Below, one piece after another: positions 61,701 to 64,000 of a stretch of DNA of 64,000 bases. The first letter of the stretch is position 1, and the number at the start of each line of letters is the position of its first letter. Origin of the DNA: Amphibalanus amphitrite (Eukaryota > Arthropoda > Thecostraca > Balanomorpha > Balanidae); contig NW_024881574.1 in NCBI RefSeq assembly GCF_019059575.1, positions 1,112,001-1,176,000 of the forward strand, written 5' to 3'. Position numbers and translations under genes: made by a program. The notes under the pieces are model-generated. The model searched no databases, was not told the origin of the DNA, and worked only from the letters and a program-made list of their open reading frames with translations.

Positions 61701-63535
61701 CTCTCAGTCCTCACAGCCACCTCGTCTGTCCTCAGTCCTCTCAGTTCTCTGTCTCAGTCCTCTGTCTCAGTCTGTCTCTGTCTCAGTCTGTCTCTGTCTC
61801 AGTCCTCTGTCTCAGTCTGTCTCTGTCTCAGTCTGTCTCTGCCTCAGTCCTCTGTCTCAGTCTGTCTCTGTCTCAGTCCTCTCTGTCTGTCTCTGTCTCA
61901 GTTCTCTGTCTCAGTCTGTCTCTGTCTCAGTCCTCTGTCTCAGTCTGTCTCTGTCTCAGTCCTCTCTGTCTGCCTCTGTCTCAGTCCTCTCAGTCTGTCT
62001 CTGTCTCAGGCCTCTATCCTCTCAGTCCTCACAGTCACAGCCACCTCGTCTGGTTCCCAGACGCCGAGGCGGCACACCGCGAAATGCTGCGCCAGTCGGA
62101 GGCCAAACTGGCGTCGCAGCGGCGTCGTCTGGCGGCCCTGCAGCGGACGCTCCAGCGGCGCGGCCGGGCAGAGCGCGACTCGGAGAAGTCGCGCGAGCTG
62201 CTCCGGCAGACCACCGAAAAGGAGCTGCTCATCGGACGGCTGCAGGACGAGATACGGAAAAAGGTATCTACCGCGGGACAGGCCGGAACAGTGGGGTGGA
62301 TCAGCAGCGAAGTGTCGGAAAGGCGGCTCGTGAGAAGGCAGCGCTGTACCACTGCTTTAATTAAAGCGCTCGTTGAGGTTTACTTTTGCATCATGACCTA
62401 ATGACGCTTGTCTATGTATGAAAGGCCGCTGTCTCTTTGTATTTAATGAAAAGGTTTATCTCTGAGCTCGGTGGCAATTTGTTAACATGCTCGATGCGCC
62501 GTTCCCCACCCCTCAAATCCCCTCTTCTAACCCACACTTTCCTGTGTGTCCATTGCGTCAGGAGCCGATTCCCAGGCCCCCCCCCCCAAATCTGGCCCCC
62601 TGCCCCTCACACCCTCCCTGTCTAACCCCAGTCCCCCAATCGTTCACAGCGCCAAGAGTCGGACACGATCACGCAGCAGCTGAGAGAGGAGGAGCTCGAG
62701 TATGGCGGTCCGGCCGGCACCGGTTCCTCGCCCCCCAGTCCGGCGGGGTCCGTGACCAGCCGCACGTCCAGTCGCCGGCCGGCAGAGTCGGCCGCCAGTC
62801 GACGGTAGGCCAGCGCCGGGAGTGGGGCGATGGGCGGGGTGGGGTTAGTTAGCGGGGTAGCGATGGTTTAGAGACTTGTAAGGAAAGTTGGCAGACTTCT
62901 GGTACTTTGGTGGTATTTGTGACTTAGTTGTGTTATCCGGCAATCTGTACGAAAGAAAGCATCGCGTTAGTGGCGTAAAGTCGCAGAAATAGTTAGATGA
63001 AAATGGGATACATTTTCTATCTCCTGCTTGATTATGTTTCGAGTGTTGTAGAACTGTTAGTAAATCTGCTCTCTCCACCGCTCTTCCCAGCTCCGTGGCG
63101 ACGTCGCCGCCGTGGCGCGGCCGCTCGACGCGGCGCCTCTCTCCGGTTCGCTCCGCCCTGCGCACGGCCCGCTCACCGCCCAGCTCGTACGGCAGCCCGT
63201 CGGCCGGCTCCTTGACCGCCTCCCGGCCCGGCTCGGCCCGTCTGAGTCCCACGCGCGCCACCGTGCCGCCCGTGAGCCCGCCGCGGCGGCGGCTGTCCCG
63301 CAGCCCGCCGGCCGACCCGCGCGCGCGCGCCGCCGCCGCCCGCGCCGCCGCCAGGGTGGCCGCCGCGCGCGCCCGCCGCCCGCTGGCCGCCGCCGCCACC
63401 GTGACGGCGGGGAGGAAGACGCCGGACGGCGCGGGCCCGGTGCTGAGGAGAAAGAGCAGTCTGCAGAGCAGCCAGGAGCGAGGCGCGGAGAGAGCGGAAC
63501 TGGTCCGGCCGGCGGTCACCCGACGCGTCCGAATG
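35700..63535 (+). CDS. TBC1D31: TBC1D31 orthologue (WD repeats, TBC domain, coiled coil), 17 coding exons, 3' end beyond window
   Basis: Exons: 35700-35851, 37311-37460, 37849-37967, 38205-38383, 39222-39367, 40268-40418, 40684-40780, 42567-42802, 43361-43587, 44085-44218, 52907-53079, 55251-55391, 57933-58112, 58404-58542, 62061-62263, 62650-62804, 63091-63535. All junctions are GT/AG and all phases match, giving 1,009 codons so far; the human protein is 1,066 aa. Strings such as TLSALAWW, NWCQRWFEFFP, YGWPLLETAFSE, LSNHPSFML and PVFNKYPTFIV match vertebrate TBC1D31 in order. The protein is a centriolar-satellite scaffold linked to ciliogenesis. The ATG at 35700 has a good context (CACCATGCC) and lies 13 bases after a splice acceptor, so a 5' UTR exon exists upstream. 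The last donor (ATG|GTGAGT at 63536) implies at least one more exon to the right. Confidence 0.9.
36150..36930. repeat. Degenerate satellite-like array in TBC1D31 intron 1
   Basis: Irregular copies of a unit close to TTTACCGCGGTCTGTGAGG, about 19-20 bases, recur for some 780 bases with many substitutions. Neighbouring DNA lacks the motif. Confidence 0.8.
38575..38810. repeat. Two inverted repeats in TBC1D31 intron 4
   Basis: TCAATAAATGTCACCGAGGT followed by TTTTTTAGC at about 38580 is mirrored by GCTAAAAAAGC and GAGGTGACATTTATTGA at about 38646-38676. A second inverted pair, CCGTGTGGTTCAA and TTGAACCACACGG, is at about 38758-38803. Both look like foldback or MITE remnants. Confidence 0.7.
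39346..39480 (+). repeat. Tandem repeat covering the exon 5 donor of TBC1D31
   Basis: About three copies of a roughly 43-base unit contain GTGAGTGTCCCTAGTAG. The first copy begins inside the exon and includes the authentic donor at 39368. The later copies repeat the same donor sequence within the intron. Confidence 0.85.
39757..40063 (-). mobile_element. SINE-like repeat, copy 1
   Basis: About 307 bp, nearly identical to 42899-43205. It starts with a T-rich TTTTGTTGGGTTAGG tract, which is consistent with a reversed A-rich tail. It shares GGCCCTTTCGGTCCA and a long block with GGATGATAGGATATAGGGGG. No protein or tRNA-derived head was recognised. The orientation is inferred from the T-rich end. 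Confidence 0.7.
40877..40948 (+). tRNA. tRNA-His (GTG)
   Basis: A full cloverleaf: acceptor GCCGTGA pairs with TCACGGC. The A box is TAGTCTAGTGG, the anticodon GTG is at 40910-40912, and the B box is GGTTCGAATCC. A TTTT terminator follows shortly after. It lies in TBC1D31 intron 7, same strand. Confidence 0.95.
41515..41586 (+). tRNA. tRNA-Gly (TCC)
   Basis: Acceptor GCGATGG pairs with CCATCGC; the anticodon loop is CTTCCAA and the B box GGTTCGATTCC. It is in TBC1D31 intron 7, about 570 bases from the tRNA-His. Confidence 0.95.
41695..42443. repeat. Foldback with (TTAGG)n core
   Basis: Two inverted arms (about 41695-41926 and 42181-42443) are built of CATCCAAAACCGCAACGTCC-like 12-14 base units. 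They flank a (TTAGG)n array at about 41928-42183, which is broken by three short spacers such as TTTCCTTATCCCCGGTAGGC. The arms match in order and at most positions when one is reversed, including the odd CGGGTATATAGGGAGCATTC segment. It lies within TBC1D31 intron 7. Confidence 0.9.
42567..58112 (+). CDS. TBC1D31: TBC1D31 exons 8-13: end of propeller and TBC domain
   Basis: Residues about 332-695. Exon 9 starts the TBC region with the RxxxW-type string RRLVWRHLLELP. The place of the IxxDxxR arginine-finger motif reads QRYPVRD, with no such motif. The Rab-GAP residues therefore appear absent, as in the human protein, which supports a scaffold rather than an active GAP. Exons 10 and 11 are separated by an 8.7 kb intron full of transposons. 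Confidence 0.85.
42899..43205 (-). mobile_element. SINE-like repeat, copy 2
   Basis: Near-identical to 39757-40063 apart from small changes. It sits about 100 bases after exon 8 of TBC1D31 in the same reversed orientation. Confidence 0.7.
44400..45345. mobile_element. TTAA-flanked element E10 (44404-45341)
   Basis: TTAA at 44400-44403 and 45342-45345 flanks 938 bp. The ends CCCTCGCACG and its right partner CGTTCTAGGG are only loosely inverted. Hairpins GGGGGTTGTTACGACCCCC and GGGTTGATACAACCC lie near the ends. Inside, a segment with TGACGTCATAGCTCCGTGAC occurs twice (about 44975-45020 and 45160-45205). It is in TBC1D31 intron 10. Confidence 0.75.
45690..45761 (-). tRNA. tRNA-His (GTG)
   Basis: The same cloverleaf as at 40877, in antisense orientation in TBC1D31 intron 10. 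The anticodon stem is intact. No TTTT follows immediately, so termination may be weaker. Confidence 0.9.
46046..46474 (+). pseudogene. LINE ORF1 C-terminal fragment (RRM-like)
   Basis: About 142 codons starting with a non-ATG codon, with a stop just upstream, so the N-terminal part is missing. The string RKLNLVVFNLPE and the following alpha/beta pattern resemble the RRM-like RNA-binding domain of LINE ORF1 proteins. The end overlaps ORF2 by 52 bases in another frame. Confidence 0.7.
46423..49410 (+). CDS. LINE ORF2: apurinic-like endonuclease and reverse transcriptase, 995 aa
   Basis: An uninterrupted frame. The endonuclease domain spans residues about 35-265 (LALSEMKP, GDFNHPE at about 180, SDHVSISF at about 258). 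A linker follows, then the reverse transcriptase at about 480-770: SPGPDKLHPRVL, FLDYAKAFDTVPHE at about 622, GVPQGSVLGPLLF, MFADDTKVY at about 707. The thumb and C-terminal part contain RPHLEYAAVIWSP. The domain order and motifs are those of the Jockey/CR1 superfamily. The frame has no stops and keeps the catalytic motifs, so this copy is young or still selected, although the element as a whole is 5'-truncated. Confidence 0.9.
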   Translation: MDDKTERSGHGSITAKLNIQDGTKTTGPPTHSSALKVFYANIDNSIMSKYDSILALIALEDYDVLALSEMKPKVGLIPEHTVMEVPGYDLFTSKFSAEGTRGTGIYVKKNLLAKQVYPTVGGNFQDCTWISIGAQAGVSMLVGVIYRSGSPNRAIPLDHDLHKMFGWAASSNHSHKVIVGDFNHPEIFWTPDPEVPEGVSQNSPARKFIECIHDTYLLQHITEPTRYRDGQRATLDDLLFTNERELVEQLSIGDPVGASDHVSISFVMSFAPKAPARKSAVLNYHKANYEDMGEALNMDWQGLFEGKSVQEMADKLEQTIADLIEEHVPKVDPNKKSKRGYPLWMNRNALRMVKKKQHAWIRFLNTKDVSDYQSYVKARNEATHATRKARREFESKLAKEVKGNHKVFWNYVNRRRKSRCGVSDLRSANGELTSNDKHKADILNQQYASVFTKEDVSSIPTIASKPLESEMEVTITVQRVNAMLKTLKVDKSPGPDKLHPRVLQELADQLAPPITALFRKSVETGEIPLQWKLAIVTPIFKKGDKSDPANYRPVSLTSILCKLLERIIGEDIITNLKTNNFIAHQQHGFITGKSTVTNLLEALDVWTEALSHKLPVDVVFLDYAKAFDTVPHERLLAQVKALGVDGVTCRWIRSFLTGRQQRVKVNGSLSDWGNVTSGVPQGSVLGPLLFSMFVCDIPDLLNCFISMFADDTKVYQVVNESDDSNGVQEDINSIQDWARTMQMLFHPLKCKVMHLGSTNPEKDYTMTTIDGDNHTLEAVSEEKDLGVTIDKKLSFSKHVMNQVNKANRILGVIKHTFANIDSDVFQALYKSIVRPHLEYAAVIWSPKFKKDKDALEQVQRRATRLVKGLSHLSYSDRLRSLNLPTLEFRRQRSDIIETFKILKGFDTVNYQRECSCCRNSMFKNSLSRTTRSHGQKLQVQHQLGPRKAFFAARVTRAWNKLSRNTIEAPNVDVFKFRLGKEWKDHPDKFNYNFSY
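49520..52547 (+). mobile_element. L1/Tx1-type LINE fragment nested in the first LINE
   Basis: It is flanked by a 15-base target-site duplication, AACTCGTCTTCATCA, at 49505-49519 and 52548-52562. It ends in AATAAA (52529-52534) and a short poly(A) run just before the second copy. The content is a 5'-truncated reverse transcriptase followed by a 1.1 kb GC-rich 3' UTR (51410-52540). It was inserted after the first LINE. Confidence 0.88.
49566..51409 (+). pseudogene. Truncated, frameshifted L1/Tx1-type reverse transcriptase
   Basis: The first part (49566-50423) has GIRQGDPVSGYLFNLAVN and QYADDTVLFLD, the palm and active-site motifs of the L1/Tx1 type. The second part (50465-51409) lies in a different frame, and the likely shift is at about 50410-50420. 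It carries NPFWQDVLEAY and a Cys/His motif CTFCHRHAETLAHMFWSC, typical of LINE C-termini. Another frame break is probable at about 49560, because upstream sequence reads as LINE protein in another frame. It is non-functional. Confidence 0.85.
52841..52906 (+). repeat. Duplicated splice-acceptor region before TBC1D31 exon 11
   Basis: A segment with GCGTCATTTTT, TATATTCATTTTCT and CAGTGAACT(A/G)GTGTCAGCG occurs twice, about 50 bases apart. The second copy holds the acceptor in use at 52905-52906. The first also ends in CAG at about 52856, but its exon-like sequence reads into TAG. Confidence 0.85.
53268..53600. repeat. Possible relic of a poly(G)-hairpin element
   Basis: TTAGGGGGGGGGGGG, a short loop and CGCCCCC at about 53339-53370 resemble the hairpin caps of the TTAA elements. 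No second end or TTAA pair could be matched. Confidence 0.4.
53632..54969. mobile_element. Long-inverted-repeat foldback element
   Basis: Arms at about 53632-53750 and 54851-54969 are inverted copies with roughly 85% identity by eye. They include GTACTCGACGCTGATTGG and GCTCGTGACGAAATTG. The interior at 53930-54650 is a peculiar sequence in which CCCCTGAT, GGGCC and CATNAGGG words recur with irregular spacing. No gene was seen. It is in TBC1D31 intron 11. Confidence 0.8.
55528..55599 (+). tRNA. tRNA-His (GTG)
   Basis: Identical over the gene to the copy at 40877, with different flanks and a TTTT a few bases after the end. It is in TBC1D31 intron 12. Confidence 0.95.
55665..55828. repeat. Perfect 75 bp palindrome with 14-base loop
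   Basis: Arms 55665-55739 and 55754-55828 are exact reverse complements as read by eye; the loop is ATTTGTTTCGAATA. It starts 66 bases after the tRNA-His. Confidence 0.95.
55988..56195. repeat. Near-perfect palindrome of about 100 bp arms
   Basis: It begins ACGAATACTGCATGGGGGAG and ends with its inverse. It includes inner GGGCAATAGCAAAAAATATT and GTGCTATTGCCCGAGG words. A related word, CCGGGCAATAGTAAAAAATA, occurs again at about 56860. Confidence 0.9.
56328..56648 (-). pseudogene. Fragment of a KIAA1958/Crypton-like (tyrosine-recombinase-derived) protein
   Basis: A 106-codon frame from an ATG at 56648. The pattern FNLLEPHELDELF, then TKKVIKSAEDVF, then LDNAVKEFFITVKRKDG matches the N-terminal domain of KIAA1958-like and other Crypton-related proteins common in invertebrate genomes. 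The recombinase catalytic domain is missing downstream, where the palindrome at 55988-56195 lies. It is probably a decayed mobile-element gene. The assignment rests on a remembered family pattern, with no search. Confidence 0.55.
57083..57154 (+). tRNA. tRNA-Gly (TCC)
   Basis: The same gene as at 41515, with a TTTTT terminator directly after. It is in TBC1D31 intron 12. Confidence 0.95.
57414..57486 (-). pseudogene. Degenerate tRNA-His
   Basis: The 3' half in antisense still reads GCCGTGACCCGGATTCGA, but the anticodon and D arms have many changes and the 5' acceptor strand no longer pairs. It is a decayed copy of the neighbouring tRNA-His family. Confidence 0.85.
58404..63535 (+). CDS. TBC1D31: TBC1D31 exons 14-17: coiled coil and basic low-complexity tail
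   Basis: Residues about 696-809 are charged heptad-rich helix (LEERERISREHQTFLEERG, then a second coiled stretch in exon 15). This matches the QERERIRNDELDYLRER region of the human protein. Residues about 810-1009 are Ser/Pro/Arg/Ala-rich, with an Ala-Arg run in exon 17. This part is weakly conserved, so exons 16 and 17 rest on splice signals and phase more than on homology. Confidence 0.75.
58590..58661 (-). tRNA. tRNA-His (GTG), one anticodon-stem mismatch
   Basis: Complete, but one C-to-A-type change in the anticodon stem (TCGAG against CGCGG) leaves a mismatch and a wobble pair. No TTTT follows closely. It may be a weakly functional or decaying copy. It is 47 bases after TBC1D31 exon 14, antisense. 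Confidence 0.8.
59575..59646 (+). tRNA. tRNA-Pro (AGG)
   Basis: Acceptor GGCTCGT pairs with ACGAGCC; the anticodon AGG lies in CGCTTAGGGTGCG; the B box is GGTTCAAATCC. It is in TBC1D31 intron 14. Confidence 0.93.
59930..60085. repeat. Solo fragment related to element E4
   Basis: GGTCAGGTCAATGACTTATG, a following GACGTCA and about 150 surrounding bases line up loosely with E4 at about 24320-24475. No ends or TTAA pair are present. Confidence 0.55.
60383..60532. repeat. (TTTG)n microsatellite with adjoining SINE-like sequence
   Basis: About 150 bases of TTTG repeats are followed by TTGTTGGGAGCAAGCTCTTTCGGCC. This resembles the T-rich end of the SINE-like repeats at 39757 and 42899, so the tract is probably the reversed tail of a related, diverged SINE that reaches to about 60800. 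Confidence 0.75.
60989..61060 (+). tRNA. tRNA-Pro (CGG), possibly the head of a SINE
   Basis: Identical to the copy at 59575 except at the anticodon (CGG). About 220 bases follow that end in an A-rich AAGATAAAGACGAATGAAAT tract, so this copy could be the Pol III head of a tRNA-derived SINE. The perfect cloverleaf argues for a young or functional gene. Confidence 0.85.
61581..62047. repeat. CTCTGTCTCAGTC minisatellite before TBC1D31 exon 15
   Basis: Many copies of CTGTCTCAGTC and CTCTCAGTCCTC run right up to the acceptor of exon 15 at 62059-62060. The long Ser/Leu/Val-rich open frames here are made by the repeat. Confidence 0.9.
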
Positions 63536-63545
63536 GTGAGTGTTC

Positions 63546-63670
63546 GGGGGCGGCTCAGGGATCCCACAGCAGAGCTCAGGGCCGTGGTGGTTCAGGGCTC
63601 CCACACTCCACAGTAGAGCTCAGGGGCGGCTTAGGGATCCCACAGCAGAGCTTAGGGGCGGCTCAGGGCA
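63546..63670 (+). repeat. Short tandem repeat after TBC1D31 exon 17
   Basis: About 50-base units with GGGATCCCACAGCAGAGCT occur two to three times in the intron directly after the donor. Confidence 0.7.
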
Positions 63671-63846
63671 GGAGCAGGCCGGCGCACACGGCACCTGTGC
63701 TTCAGCCTTCGGTCGTCAAACTCGACCTCAGCGGATGTCTTACGTTGTCAGCTACGGCATGCAAGCTGTCTCTTGCTTTCACTCTACGAGTGGAGCGTTG
63801 AAGTCACCAACCCGGCAGCGTTCCAGTCTCTCAGGGGATGCGCTGA

Positions 63847-63918
63847 GCGATGGTGGTATAGTGGTGAGCATAGCTGCCTTCCAAGCAGTTGACCCGGGTT
63901 CGATTCCCGGCCATCGTA
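63847..63918 (+). tRNA. tRNA-Gly (TCC)
   Basis: A third copy. The last acceptor pair is G-T instead of G-C (CCATCGT). A run of T follows. It lies right of the last TBC1D31 exon traced. Confidence 0.92.
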
Positions 63919-64000
63919 AGCCTTTTTTTCACTGACATTCAAGAGCATATCAAATGGTGTTTAGTTCATTTCCCTTCGATAGTCTTATCCCGGCCTAACG

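Noticed and set aside
61459-62364. 301 aa and 276 aa Ser/Val/Leu-rich frames
   Set aside because: They are produced by the CTGTCTCAGTC minisatellite running into TBC1D31 exon 15; only 62061-62263 is supported as coding.

Overview
The window is eukaryotic nuclear DNA. It has spliced genes with GT/AG introns and matching codon phases, Pol III tRNA genes with internal A and B boxes, non-LTR retrotransposons, and many small DNA-transposon-like elements. A (TTAGG)n array, the arthropod telomere repeat, together with the gene set points to an arthropod, probably a crustacean. A barnacle-like genome is my guess only. No operons, CRISPR arrays or bacterial signals were seen.

Layout. (1) About 0.8-14.7 kb, + strand: a four-coding-exon C2H2 zinc-finger gene of the RREB1/Hindsight type (1,030 aa predicted) behind a CpG-rich promoter-like region, with a poly(A) signal near 14.69 kb. 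(2) 17.2-22.6 kb, - strand: a two-exon condensation/alcohol-acetyltransferase-like gene (522 aa) with an HxxxDG active site; its 3.8 kb intron carries a transposon. (3) 20-31 kb: a dense cluster of TTAA-flanked elements, several nested, and several sharing one 75 bp core. (4) 31.8-33.7 kb, - strand: a two-exon protein with two MYND zinc fingers and an MSS51-type C-terminal region (461 aa). (5) 35.7 kb to beyond the right edge, + strand: a TBC1D31 orthologue, with 17 coding exons traced (1,009 codons) and the 3' end not reached. Its introns hold nine intact tRNA genes (four His-GTG, three Gly-TCC, two Pro; the last Gly lies after the last exon traced), a degenerate His tRNA, a CR1/Jockey-type LINE with an L1/Tx1-type LINE nested in its 3' end, a telomere-repeat foldback, several near-perfect palindromes, SINE-like repeats and minisatellites.

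The four protein genes share no obvious pathway: a transcription factor, an acyltransferase, a MYND/MSS51 protein and a centriolar-satellite TBC/WD protein. The MYND gene and TBC1D31 are divergent, about 2 kb apart.

The most unusual content is the family of about 0.6-2.2 kb TTAA-flanked elements. Each begins CCC and ends GGG, is capped at both ends by a poly(G)-loop-poly(C) hairpin, and most are packed with AGGTCA-type (nuclear-receptor half-site) words. Different members join the same 75 bp core to different terminal repeats. All exon joins were worked out by eye from splice consensus, phase and family resemblance, and have not been checked against transcripts.
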